Positions 19,671 through 29,307 of a stretch of DNA of 36,304 nucleotides are shown in pieces. The position numbers and the translations under genes are program-made. A model generated the notes under the pieces. It did not search any database. It worked only from the letters and a program-made list of their open reading frames with translations, and was not told the DNA's origin. Position 1 is the stretch's first letter, and every line of letters starts with the position of its first letter. The DNA lies in the NCBI GenBank assembly GCA_021807105.1, contig JAKAPL010000035.1, forward strand, positions 1 through 36,304. Direction: 5' to 3'. This stretch comes from Myxococcales bacterium (GTDB lineage: Bacteria > Myxococcota > Myxococcia > Myxococcales > JAKAPL01).

Positions 19671-19997
19671 GCGCGGGTTCAGAATCACGGTGTCGTCGGC
19701 TGGCTTGGGGTGAGCCACTTTCGCGTCGTTCGGGGGCACGCGGCGCCGGCGCATCCGGGGCTGGCCCACGGGTGCCGTGATCGCGGAGGCCTGCCGAGAC
19801 GGACCCGGCCGGGGAGGCGCCACGGCCGAAGTTGAGGCCACGTCGCGCTCTCGGCCGGGGAAGGCGCACTCCCCCTGCCCGAAGCCCCATCGGGCCGTGC
19901 GGCCAGGCCTTGCCGTACGCGAGGACCCTCCCCATCTTCACGCCGCTTCTCGCCGCACCAACCAACCCTCCGCACCACCCAAACAAGGAGAACCACC
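19671..19997. other. Upstream region of hsp20 without a gene
   Basis: About 327 bases between element A1 and the hsp20 start. No convincing coding region is seen on either strand, only GC-driven open frames. A heat-shock-type promoter is placed at 19909-19937; the last ~50 bases are the leader, ending in the AAGGAG ribosome site. Confidence 0.5.
19909..19937 (+). promoter_or_regulatory. Sigma-32-type (heat-shock) promoter of hsp20
   Basis: CTTGCCG at 19909-19915, a 14-base gap, then CCCCATCT at 19930-19937. The known E. coli sigma-32 consensus is CTTGAAA, 11-16 bases, CCCCATNT. The -10 box matches at every fixed position and the -35 keeps CTTG. It is about 60 bases upstream of the hsp20 start, a fitting distance. 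No CIRCE inverted repeat was seen. Confidence 0.5.
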
Positions 19998-20450
19998 ATG
20001 CCGATCGTTCGCTGGGATCCGATGTCCGAGTTCCGGTCCATGACCCGCCAGATGGAGCGCGCCTTCTCGCCGTTCTGGGGCGGGACGACCCGCCCGCTCC
20101 TGGAGACGCAGCCGCTCACCACGTCCGACTGGCCGCCCGTCGACGTTTACGAGGACAAGGAGGAGGTCGTCTTTCGCGTCGAGGCTCCCGGGATGGAGCA
20201 GAAGGACATCGAGGCGCTGGTCGAGGACTCGACCCTGACGATCAAGGGCGAGCGCCAGCTCTTCCGCGAGGACAAGAAGGAGAACTACCAGCGGATGGAA
20301 AGCTGCTACGGGGCCTTCAGCCGGTCCTTCAGCCTCCCCGCGACGATCGACCGCGACAAGGTCCGGGCCCAGATGCGCAACGGCGTGCTGGAAGTCCACA
20401 TCCCGAAGCGCGAGGGGGCCCGGGGCAAGACGATCCCGATCGCGACCTGA
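19998..20450 (+). CDS. Small heat-shock protein, Hsp20/alpha-crystallin family
   Basis: ATP-independent chaperone that holds unfolding proteins. It has 150 residues, a usual size for class A bacterial Hsp20. The alpha-crystallin domain covers about 40-140, with PPVDVYEDKEEVVFRVEAPG near 48, EALVEDSTLTIKGER, the FSLPATIDRDKVRAQMRNGV turn, and the conserved LEVHIPK strand. A C-terminal I-P-I motif (TIPIAT) that contacts neighbouring subunits is present. The start is the ATG at 19998 with AAGGAG nine bases ahead. A heat-shock-type promoter lies upstream. Confidence 0.93.
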   Translation: MPIVRWDPMSEFRSMTRQMERAFSPFWGGTTRPLLETQPLTTSDWPPVDVYEDKEEVVFRVEAPGMEQKDIEALVEDSTLTIKGERQLFREDKKENYQRMESCYGAFSRSFSLPATIDRDKVRAQMRNGVLEVHIPKREGARGKTIPIAT

Positions 20451-20748
20451 GCCGCGATCTCCGAGGAGGTTCGTGCAGGACGCTCCTGCGCAGACGGCGT
20501 CGGAGGGGACGGCGGGGGGGATCCAGGCTCCCCCGCCGGAGGAGCGCCGCGAGGCGCACCGGACGCCGCGGCGTGGGAAAGCCTCGTGGCCGCGTCGGAT
20601 CTTCAGTCTTCCCGAAGGCCGTCCTCGATCTCACGCCGCCAGCGCCCGGCCCCGCGGGCCCCCGAAGGCCCGCGTCGCCGGGCGCCGGCGGCACCACCGG
20701 CAAGCCTGGTTGCCGTCCGGCGATCCCGCCGTTATCTCCCTGGGACCG
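20451..20748. other. Hairpin-rich gap between hsp20 and boxC
   Basis: No gene is seen. Three stem-loops occur: GCAGGA-CGC-TCCTGC (20475-20489), GGCGGGGG paired to CCCCCGCC (20511-20518 with 20530-20537), and CGCGGGCC-CCCGAA-GGCCCGCG (20653-20674). The first two are placed for termination of hsp20, although no T-run follows. An open frame upstream of boxC in the same frame starts at 20473, but it lacks the enzyme's conserved start and a ribosome site. Confidence 0.5.
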
Positions 20749-22398
20749 ATGAACGAGGCCCATCCCCCCGTCGAGTTCGAGACCCAGCCCGGCCGTTACC
20801 GCCACTGGAAGCTCGACTTCGACGGTCCCATCGCGCACCTCGCCCTCGCGGTCCGCGAGGACGGCGGCCTCTCCCCGGGCTATCCTCTCAAGCTCAACAG
20901 CTATGACCTGGGAGTGGACATCGAGCTCGCCGACGCCCTCCAGCGAATCCGCTTCGAGCACCCGGAAGCTCGCGCGCTCGTCCTGTCGAGCGCGCTGCCG
21001 CGGCTCTTCTGCGCGGGCGCCAACATCTTCATGCTGGCGGGATCGACCCACCCGTTCAAGGTCAACTTCTGCAAGTTCACGAACGAGACGCGCCTGTTCC
21101 TCGAGGACGCCTCGCGCGAGAGCGGCCTGCCGTCGCTCGCCGCGCTCTCCGGCACGGCGTCCGGGGGCGGCTACGAGCTGGCGCTCGCCTGCGACGAGAT
21201 CGTCCTCGTGGACGACGGCAGCTCGGCGGTGAGCCTGCCCGAGGTCTCGCTGCTCGGCGTGCTCCCTGGCACCGGCGGCCTGACCCGCGTCGTGGACAAG
21301 CGCCAAGTCCGGCGCGATCTCGCGGACGTCTTCTCCGCGCTCCCGGAGGGCGTGAGGGGCCGCCGCGCCGTGGAGTGGCGCCTCGTGGACGAGGCCATCC
21401 CGACGAGCCGGTTCGAATCGGCCGTGACCGAACGGGCCCACGCGCTCGCCGCGCGCTCCGATCGGCCCGGCGGGCCGGGGATCGCGCTCGAGCCGCTCGC
21501 CCCGGAGGTCACGCCCGCCGGACGCCACTACCGTCACGTCCTCCTCGATCTCGCACCGGCGCGCCGGCTCGCGACGTTGACCGTCCGCGGCCCGACCGGC
21601 CCGCAGCCGGAAGACCCCGCCGCGTTCCTCGCGGCCGGCGGCGAGGCCTGGGCCCTGCGCGCCTTCCGCGAGCTGGACGACGCGCTCCTCCACCTGCGCC
21701 TGAACCATCCGGAGATCGGCACGCTCGTCCTGAAGACGGAGGGCGATCCCGCGGCCGCCCTCGCCGTGGATCGGACGATCGCGGCTCACCGTGGCCACTG
21801 GCTCGTGCGCGAGATCCTCGGGCAGATGCGCCGCACGCTCCGGAGGCTGGACCTGACCGCCAAGAGCCTCTACGCGGTAATCGAGCCCGGGAGCTGCTTC
21901 TCCGGATCGCTCTTCGAGCTGGCCCTCGCCGCCGACCGGAGCTACGCGCTCGACGATCCCGCGCGGCCCGTCGCGGTCGCCTTGTCGCCGCTCTCCGGGG
22001 GCCCGCTGCCCTCATGGAACGATCTCGCGCGGCTCTCGGCCCGGTTCCTCGGAGACCCGCAGGCGGCCACCCGCGCGCTCGAACGCGCCGGCCCCTTCCC
22101 GGCGCGCGAGGCGCTCGCCGCCGGTCTGGTGACCTTCGCCCCGGACGCGATCGACTGGGACGACGAGCTGCGGATCGCGCTCGAGGAGCGCGCCTCGCTC
22201 TCTCCGGACGCCCTCACCGGGATGGAGGCGAACCTGCGCTTCGCCGGCCCCGAGACGCTGGCGACCAAGATCTTCGGCCGGCTCTCCGCCTGGCAGAACT
22301 GGATCTTCCAGCGGCCGAACGCGACCGGCGAGACGGGCGCCCTCTCGCTTTACGGCCGCAAAGGCCGGCGCCCCGAGTTCGACTGGCGCCGCACCTAG
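20749..22398 (+). CDS. boxC: 2,3-epoxybenzoyl-CoA dihydrolase (BoxC)
   Basis: Opens the ring of 2,3-epoxybenzoyl-CoA in the aerobic benzoyl-CoA (box) pathway, giving dihydroxy-adipyl-semialdehyde-CoA and formate. It has 549 residues, the usual size, with two crotonase-like halves. The N-terminal half has LSSALPRLFCAGANIFMLAG and LSGTASGGGYELALACDEIV, with the oxyanion-hole glycines; later SWNDLARLSARFLGDPQAA and WIFQRPNATGETGALSLYG are typical of BoxC. The start is the ATG at 20749, giving MNEAHPPVEFETQPGRYRHW, the usual BoxC N-terminus. The family B repeat begins at its stop codon, and boxB follows after it. Confidence 0.9.
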   Translation: MNEAHPPVEFETQPGRYRHWKLDFDGPIAHLALAVREDGGLSPGYPLKLNSYDLGVDIELADALQRIRFEHPEARALVLSSALPRLFCAGANIFMLAGSTHPFKVNFCKFTNETRLFLEDASRESGLPSLAALSGTASGGGYELALACDEIVLVDDGSSAVSLPEVSLLGVLPGTGGLTRVVDKRQVRRDLADVFSALPEGVRGRRAVEWRLVDEAIPTSRFESAVTERAHALAARSDRPGGPGIALEPLAPEVTPAGRHYRHVLLDLAPARRLATLTVRGPTGPQPEDPAAFLAAGGEAWALRAFRELDDALLHLRLNHPEIGTLVLKTEGDPAAALAVDRTIAAHRGHWLVREILGQMRRTLRRLDLTAKSLYAVIEPGSCFSGSLFELALAADRSYALDDPARPVAVALSPLSGGPLPSWNDLARLSARFLGDPQAATRALERAGPFPAREALAAGLVTFAPDAIDWDDELRIALEERASLSPDALTGMEANLRFAGPETLATKIFGRLSAWQNWIFQRPNATGETGALSLYGRKGRRPEFDWRRT

Positions 22399-22577
22399 GA
22401 GACTAATGTCCCATGGCTGCCTGCTTCGAAAGCCGAACCCTTCGCTGCGACGGGCGGCCTCGTCGCTTCGCTGCAAGACCTACTGCAAAGAGTCCGTTCC
22501 CGCTGCTCACTCCTCGGGCGGCCGTCCCGCCTCCGTCTCGGCTTTCTCGCCACGGCACCCGTTGGACACCAGCCACC
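22398..22577. repeat. Family B palindromic element, copy B1
   Basis: About 180 bases starting at the last base of the boxC stop codon and filling most of the gap to boxB. It aligns along its length with the reverse complement of 24014-24196; examples of shared blocks are CGACGGGCGGCCTCGTCGCT, TACTGCAAAGAGT and CACTCCTCGGGCG. Its ends are more degraded than those of copy B2. By eye the two copies agree at roughly 80 % of positions. It encodes no protein. Confidence 0.8.
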
Positions 22578-22590
22578 TAGAGAGGAATCC

Positions 22591-23991
<1,401 letters not shown>

Positions 23992-24013
23992 CCCGGCGAG
24001 GACGGGACGCCCA

Positions 24014-24196
24014 GGAGGCTGGTGTGAAATGGGTGCCGTCGCGAGAGCGCCGAGACCTAAGGCGTGACGGACGCCCGAGGAGTGCAGAGCGTCAAACGTA
24101 CTCTTTGCAGTACGTTTTGCAGCAAAGCGACGAGGCCGCCCGTCGCGAGCGAAGGGATCGGCTTTCGCAGCAGGCAGCCCTTTCACACCAGCCTCC
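24014..24196. repeat. Family B palindromic element, copy B2
   Basis: About 183 bases starting 22 bases after the boxB stop. The ends form a long imperfect inverted repeat: GGAGGCTGGTGTGAAA at 24014-24029 pairs exactly with TTTCACACCAGCCTCC at 24181-24196, and pairing continues inward with a few mismatches. The centre is a 9-bp hairpin, AAACGTACT at 24094-24102 paired to AGTACGTTT at 24109-24117. It is in inverted orientation relative to B1, so boxB is flanked by an inverted pair. No coding content. Confidence 0.85.
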
Positions 24197-24289
24197 CATA
24201 GGAGCGCGGTTGCGTCGCGACGGAGCGGGCTCTACGGTACGTCGATGGCGCGCTTGCAGCAGCACGTCGGTGTCGGGTAGCCCTCGGCG

Positions 24290-25369
24290 GTGGCATCCTC
24301 CGTCCTCGTGAACGCCGGGCCGGCCCCCGCCGCGATCTCCCCGACGGCCGAGCTCCCCGTCGACCGCCTCGGGCGCCCCTCGCGTGCGCTCCGGGTGAGC
24401 GTCACCGATCGCTGCAACCTCCGCTGCGTCTACTGCATGCCGGAGGACCGGTACGCCTGGCTCCCCCGCGCCGGCATCCTGAGCTTCGCGGAGATCGACT
24501 TCCTCGTCGAACGCTTCTGCGAGATCGGGGTGGAGAAGGTCCGCCTGACCGGCGGCGAACCCCTCCTCCGGCGGGACCTGCCGGACCTGGTCCGGTTGCT
24601 TTCCGCCCGGCGCCTGCGTGAGCGGAGCCTGACGACGAACGGGATCCTGCTCGCGGACCTCGCGTGGCCGCTCCGGGCGGCCGGGCTCGACCGGGTGACG
24701 GTCAGCCTGGATACCCTGCGCCGGGATCGCTTCCGGGCGCTCACCCGCGAGGACAGGCTCGCCCGCGTCCTCACCGGCGTCGAGGCCGCCGCGTCGGCCG
24801 GCTTCTCGGGGCTCAAGCTGGACACGGTCGTCCTTCGCGGGGTGAACGACGACGAGCTGTTCGACCTCGTGGATTTCGGGAAGGAGCTGGGCGCCGAGGT
24901 GCGCTTCATCGAGTACATGGAGGTCGGCGGCGCGACGCGCTGGTCGATGGATCAAGTCGTCTCGCGATCCGAGATGCTGGAGAGATTTCGCCGGCGGTTC
25001 GGCGAGGTCCGCCCGCTCCCGGGACGGGGAGCGGCGACCGCCGAGCGCTTCGAGCTTCCCGGCGGGACGACGTTCGGGATCATCGCCTCGACGACGGCGC
25101 CGTTCTGCCGCGCCTGCGACCGCAGCCGGCTGACCGCGGACGGCGTCTGGTACCCCTGCCTCCACGCCCGAGTCGGGACCGACCTGCGGCGCCGGCTGCG
25201 CGGCGGCGCGACCGCCGAGGAGCTGCGGGCCGTCCTCGCCAGCCGCTGGCGCGACCGCACAGATCGCGGCGCCGAGGAGCGCCTCGCCGGGGGAGTCCTG
25301 ACGCCGCCGGTTCTCCGGGCGGAGCTCGCCGCGGACCCGAGGCTCGAAATGCACACCCGCGGGGGCTGA
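24290..25369 (+). CDS. moaA: GTP 3',8-cyclase (molybdenum cofactor biosynthesis)
   Basis: Radical SAM enzyme that converts GTP to 3',8-cyclo-GTP in the first step of molybdenum cofactor synthesis. It has 359 residues. The radical SAM cluster is C42, C46 and C49 (CNLRCVYC); the second cluster is C273, C276 and C290 (CRAC and YPC). VRLTGGEPLLRRDL and LTTNGILL fit the family. The chain ends in the Gly-Gly that MoaA inserts into its active site. The start is the GTG at 24290 (a GTG at 24308 is possible). No other mo genes are in the window. It is convergent with the gshA-like gene. Confidence 0.94.
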   Translation: MASSVLVNAGPAPAAISPTAELPVDRLGRPSRALRVSVTDRCNLRCVYCMPEDRYAWLPRAGILSFAEIDFLVERFCEIGVEKVRLTGGEPLLRRDLPDLVRLLSARRLRERSLTTNGILLADLAWPLRAAGLDRVTVSLDTLRRDRFRALTREDRLARVLTGVEAAASAGFSGLKLDTVVLRGVNDDELFDLVDFGKELGAEVRFIEYMEVGGATRWSMDQVVSRSEMLERFRRRFGEVRPLPGRGAATAERFELPGGTTFGIIASTTAPFCRACDRSRLTADGVWYPCLHARVGTDLRRRLRGGATAEELRAVLASRWRDRTDRGAEERLAGGVLTPPVLRAELAADPRLEMHTRGG

Positions 25370-25442
25370 ACCACGACTTGCGGGAACGTTTTCGCCGCGC
25401 GGCGATTCGGCGATGCTCCTGCGAAGACGCGGTGGGGTGGGG

Positions 25443-25462
25443 GCGGGAGCCGACCCTCCCGC
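25443..25462. terminator. Stem-loop between convergent moaA and gshA-like genes
   Basis: GCGGGAG, a six-base loop CCGACC, then CTCCCGC: a perfect 7-bp GC stem. It sits in the 135-base gap between two converging stop codons, where a bidirectional terminator is expected. No U-run follows, so a simple intrinsic terminator is uncertain. Confidence 0.35.
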
Positions 25463-25504
25463 GACGCCGGCCACGCGCGGAGGCGCCGCCCCGGCTGGAT
25501 CGCG

Positions 25505-26848
25505 TCAGGCGATCCGCCAGTGTTCGACGAGGACGGAGGGGTCGCCGCCGCCCTCGTCGAGACGCTGCAGGGCCCGCTCGGCGGGGCAGAGCCCCTCGGC
25601 GGCGATCTCACGGAGCGGCTCCAGCAGGCGCGCGTCCTCGGCGCCACCCGGCTGCCGGCGCAGCCCCGCGGCCGAGAGGTCGAGCAGCTCGCGGGCGAGA
25701 TCCCGCACGAGCCGCTTCCCCGCGCGGGCGGCGAGGGCGCGGCGGGCGACGTCCTCCTCCAGCGCGAGGCGTTCGAGCAACGGCAGGTCCAAGAGGAGCG
25801 CGGCCGCGGCGAGCGCGTCACGATCATAGAAGAGCCCCTTCCAGAGCGCGGGGAGCGCCGCGCACATCGCCTCGCTGCCAGCATCGGCGCCGCGGACCTC
25901 GATGACCCTCTTCAGCCGCACCTCGGGGAAGAGCGCCGTCAGGTGGTCTTCCCAGTCGGAGAAGGTGGCTCGTTCGCCGGCGAGCCCCTCGGCGAGGAAG
26001 CGGCGGAAGGTGAAGCCGCGGGCGTCGAGGTAGCGCTCGCCGCGGCGCAGGAAGAGCATCGGCACGTCGAGCGCCCACTCGGCATAGGCGCGGTAGCCGA
26101 AGCCGGGACGGAACGCGGCGGCGAGCGGGCCGCAGCGGGCCGCGTCGCACTGGCCCCAGACGTGGGCGCGGAACGACAGGAAGCCCGAGGGCTTCCCATC
26201 CACGAGCGGGCTGTTCGCGTAGAGCGCAGTGACGATCGGCGAGACGGCCGTCGCCCCGCGGAGCTTCTCCCCCATGTCCGCCTCGTCTAGGTAGTCGAAG
26301 CTCGCCTGGACGGTCGCGGTCATGGTCATCATGTCGAGCGCGAGCGGCCCGCGGCGGCCGAGGCTGTCGCGCATCCGCTCGTAGCGCCCCTTCGGCACCC
26401 ACTCCGCGTCTCCGGCGGTGCCGAACGGCCGGTAGCCGGCGCCCAACCAGACGTGGCCCAGCTCGGCGGAGAGCGCCCGGACGACCGCGAGGTGGCGGCG
26501 CAGCTCGCGGGCGAGGTCGCTCCCCCGCGGGCAGGGGAGGCCGGACAGCTCGAGCTGTCCCCCCGGTTCGAGCGAGACGGAGCGGGCGCCTTCGAGCGCC
26601 GCGATCGGCGCCCCTCGTTCGAAGAAGAGCTGCCAGGGAGGGCGGGGGAGCCGCCGCAGCAGCTCTTCGATCCCGCGCGGCCCGGCGAAGGGGATCGGCG
26701 CGCGGGTTCCAGCGAGGAGCCCGATCTTCTCGTGCTCCATCCCCACCCGGACCTCGCCGGCGGCCTTCTCTCCCCCCCGGAAGAAGTCGGCGAGCGCCGC
26801 GACCGAGGTCACGGGCTCGGCGAGCGCCGGCCGGTTGTCGAGGGACAT
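25505..26848 (-). CDS. gshA: Glutamate-cysteine ligase, plant type (GCS2 family)
   Basis: Joins glutamate and cysteine to gamma-glutamylcysteine, the first step of glutathione synthesis. It has 447 residues from the ATG at 26848 (MSLDNRPALAEPV). An upstream GTG at 26884 would add 12 residues with no conserved content. Motifs of the plant-type family are GMEHEKIGLLAG near the start, VSLEPGGQLELSG, YRPFGTAGDAEWVPKGRYER, TATVQASFDY, RLKRVIEVRGADAG and FYDRDALAA. The second enzyme, glutathione synthetase, is not in the window. The product might alternatively feed another thiol pathway. It is convergent with moaA and divergent from the sdhC-like gene. Confidence 0.88.
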   Translation of the reverse strand: MSLDNRPALAEPVTSVAALADFFRGGEKAAGEVRVGMEHEKIGLLAGTRAPIPFAGPRGIEELLRRLPRPPWQLFFERGAPIAALEGARSVSLEPGGQLELSGLPCPRGSDLARELRRHLAVVRALSAELGHVWLGAGYRPFGTAGDAEWVPKGRYERMRDSLGRRGPLALDMMTMTATVQASFDYLDEADMGEKLRGATAVSPIVTALYANSPLVDGKPSGFLSFRAHVWGQCDAARCGPLAAAFRPGFGYRAYAEWALDVPMLFLRRGERYLDARGFTFRRFLAEGLAGERATFSDWEDHLTALFPEVRLKRVIEVRGADAGSEAMCAALPALWKGLFYDRDALAAAALLLDLPLLERLALEEDVARRALAARAGKRLVRDLARELLDLSAAGLRRQPGGAEDARLLEPLREIAAEGLCPAERALQRLDEGGGDPSVLVEHWRIA

Positions 26849-27116
26849 TCCCAAGCTTTCGCACGATTTCACCGGCGCGCGCAAGCGTGCGGGGCCGGCA
26901 GCCGCGCGTTCCGCCCCCGCCCCGTCCGCAGGCGGCCTCTCCCCATGTCAGGCGCGGCCCTGGCCAGCGAGCAGGACGACCGGGCCTCCAAGGCTTCGCT
27001 CTTGGCCCCAGAAGTCGATGCCCCCTTGACGACGGATCAGGGTCCGCTTTCTTTCGTTGCGGCGACGAGCCGTCTGGTGTACGACTGGCCGGTCTTCTCG
27101 CCCGGAGGTCTCGCCG

Positions 27117-27794
27117 ATGTCTGCCGAAGCCACTTCCCTTCCCGCCGCCCCGGCCGTCATGGGACGAGCCCACCTGCGCGCCGCGATCGGTTCGTTCGTC
27201 GGCCTCGTGCCTCTCGGGATCTGGACGACCGTCCACCTCTGGAACAACCTCGCCGCGTTCGGGGGCGCGCGCCAGTGGGAGCGGTCCGTCACCTTCCACC
27301 AGAACCCGCTCACCGACTACGCGGGCTTCTGGGCCCTCGCGATCTTCATCGTCTGGCACGCGTTCTGGGGCATCCGGCGGACCAAGAGAGGACAGCCCAA
27401 CGGCTACCCGTACCTGGGCAACGCGCGCTGGTGGCTCCAGCGAATCACCGCGATCGGCCTGCTCCTCTTCCTCGGCGCGCACATCTGGCTCGCGAAGCTC
27501 CACCCGCGCCTGGTCACCCAGCAGGCCGAGAGCTTCAACGACCTCGCGGCCCACATGGCCCACCACGCGCCGACGTTGATCGTCTATCTCCTCGGGATCG
27601 CGGCCATCGCCTACCACCTCGGCAACGGCCTCTGGAACTTCGCCTTCGGCTTCGGGATCGTCACCAGTCAGCGCGGCATGAAGTGCGCCACCTGGGTCAC
27701 GGGGTTGGTCGTCGTCGCGCTGCTCGCGGTCGGCTGGCTCGCGGTCTTCGCGCTCTGGCACGCCGGGCAGCCGCTGCCGGCGCCGGCCGACTGA
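27117..27794 (+). CDS. sdhC: Succinate dehydrogenase/fumarate reductase cytochrome b-like subunit
   Basis: A 225-residue membrane protein with five hydrophobic segments. It fits the single-subunit diheme cytochrome b type of SdhC/FrdC, which anchors the flavoprotein and iron-sulfur subunits. Candidate heme histidines lie in or near the helices: TTVHLWNN, FIVWHAFWGI, LFLGAHIWLAKL, DLAAHMAHHAPTL and IAYHLGNGLWNF. The start is the ATG at 27117 with GGAGG at 27104-27108. The genes for the catalytic subunits (sdhA, sdhB) do not follow; the next gene, 25 bases on, is a permease. This makes it an orphan or a specialised paralogue. Confidence 0.8.
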   Translation: MSAEATSLPAAPAVMGRAHLRAAIGSFVGLVPLGIWTTVHLWNNLAAFGGARQWERSVTFHQNPLTDYAGFWALAIFIVWHAFWGIRRTKRGQPNGYPYLGNARWWLQRITAIGLLLFLGAHIWLAKLHPRLVTQQAESFNDLAAHMAHHAPTLIVYLLGIAAIAYHLGNGLWNFAFGFGIVTSQRGMKCATWVTGLVVVALLAVGWLAVFALWHAGQPLPAPAD

Positions 27795-27819
27795 AGCGGG
27801 TGAGGGGGAAGTCGCTGCA

Positions 27820-29307
27820 ATGGACACCCGCGGCGAACCCCTCCTCGTCGCGGGCGCGGACCGGCGCCTCTACAACCGGGATCTCGCCCCGGTCCCCGCC
27901 GAGCGGCGCGTATGGACCACGTACAACTACGCGGCCCTCTGGATCGCGATGGCCCACTGCATCCCGACGTACATGCTCGCCGCGAGCCTCATCCAGAATG
28001 GGATGGACTGGAAGGAGGCGCTCCTCACCATCGCGCTCGGGAACTGCATCGTGCTCGTGCCGATCCTGCTCAACGCGCACCCGGGGACGAAGTACGGCCT
28101 CCCGTTCCCGGCGTTCGCCCGCGCTTCGTTCGGCGTCTTCGGCGCGAATGTCCCGGCCCTCCTGCGGGCGCTCGTCGCCTGCGGCTGGTTCGGCATCCAG
28201 ACGTACATCGGCGGCCACGCGGTGAACATCCTGCTCGTGGTCCTCTGGCCGGGCTGGGCGCACCTCTTCGGCGGCGTGCCGCTGCTCGGGCTGCCGCTCC
28301 CGGAGTGGATCACGTTCCTCTCCTTCTGGGCGCTCAACCTGCTCGTCGTCTGGAAGGGGATGAACGCCATCCGGATCTTCGAGAACTGGGCCGCGCCCCT
28401 CGTGTTGGTGATGACGGCCGGCCTGCTCGTCTGGGCGATCCGGGCGGCGCACGGGCTGGGGCCGATCACCGCGCACCGCTCGAGCTTGCGCGGCTTCCAC
28501 GCCTTCTGGGTCGTCTTCGTCCCCTCGCTCAACGCGATGATCGCTTACTGGGCGACGCTCTCGCTCAACGTCCCGGACTTCACCCGCTACGCGAAGGACC
28601 AGCGGTCGCAGGCGCTCGGCCAGGCGCTCGGGCTGCCGCCGACGATGACCGCCTTCGCCGGGATGGGCGTGCTCATCACCTCCGCGACGGTGGTCGTCTT
28701 CGGCGCGCCCATCTGGGACCCGGTCGAGCTGCTCGCCCGGATCGGCGAACCCTGGGTCGTCGCGCTGGGCGTCGTCGGGGTGATCATCGCCACGCTCTCG
28801 GTGAACATCGCGGCGAACGTCGTCTCCCCGGCGAACGACTTCGCGAACCTCTGGCCGAGCCGGATCTCCTTCGCGCGCGGCGGTCTCATCACGGGACTCG
28901 TGGGGATCGCCATCCTGCCCTGGAAGCTGCTCGATCCGCGCGTCTACGTCTTCGCCTGGCTCGGCGGCTATTCGACGTTCCTCGGCCCGATCGCCGGGAT
29001 CTTGATCGCCGACTACTGGCTCGTCCGCCACGCGGTGCTCGATCCCGGCGACCTGTACCGCGTCCCGGGCCGCTACTACTACCGCAAGGGCGTCAACCCC
29101 GTGGCGCTCGTCGCGCTCGCCGCCGGCGCGGGGACGGCGCTCGTGGGCCTGGTCGCCCCGCCGCTCCGTCCCCTCTTCGACTACGGCTGGTTCGTCGGCT
29201 TCGCCGTCGCGTTCGGCGTGTACCGGGCGCTCCAGAGCACCGCGAGTCCGGCGAGCGCGACCAGCGCGAGCGCGGCGTCGACCTCGAGCGCGAGCGGGCC
29301 GCCGTAG
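27820..29307 (+). CDS. NCS1 family nucleobase/hydantoin permease
   Basis: Membrane transporter of the nucleobase-cation-symport-1 family, which imports nucleobases, allantoin or hydantoins with Na+ or H+. It has 495 residues with about 12 transmembrane segments. The N-terminal NRDLAPVPAERRVWTTYNYAALWIAM, GTKYGLPFPAFARASFGVFG, PALLRALVACGWFGIQTYIG and SLNVPDFTRYAKD, and later AANVVSPANDFANLWP and ADYWLVRH, are strongly typical. The last helix ends near residue 470; after that the tail is Ser/Ala-rich and overlaps the MFS gene on the other strand by 127 bases. The substrate cannot be assigned. Confidence 0.92.
   Translation: MDTRGEPLLVAGADRRLYNRDLAPVPAERRVWTTYNYAALWIAMAHCIPTYMLAASLIQNGMDWKEALLTIALGNCIVLVPILLNAHPGTKYGLPFPAFARASFGVFGANVPALLRALVACGWFGIQTYIGGHAVNILLVVLWPGWAHLFGGVPLLGLPLPEWITFLSFWALNLLVVWKGMNAIRIFENWAAPLVLVMTAGLLVWAIRAAHGLGPITAHRSSLRGFHAFWVVFVPSLNAMIAYWATLSLNVPDFTRYAKDQRSQALGQALGLPPTMTAFAGMGVLITSATVVVFGAPIWDPVELLARIGEPWVVALGVVGVIIATLSVNIAANVVSPANDFANLWPSRISFARGGLITGLVGIAILPWKLLDPRVYVFAWLGGYSTFLGPIAGILIADYWLVRHAVLDPGDLYRVPGRYYYRKGVNPVALVALAAGAGTALVGLVAPPLRPLFDYGWFVGFAVAFGVYRALQSTASPASATSASAASTSSASGPP

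Noticed and set aside
20473..20748. N-terminal extension of BoxC from 20473
   Set aside because: It runs through strong hairpins, has no BoxC similarity and skips the usual N-terminus that begins at 20749.
27026..27054. Sigma-70 promoter for the sdhC-like gene
   Set aside because: TTGACG is present but the -10 position reads TTCTTT, too poor a match to call.
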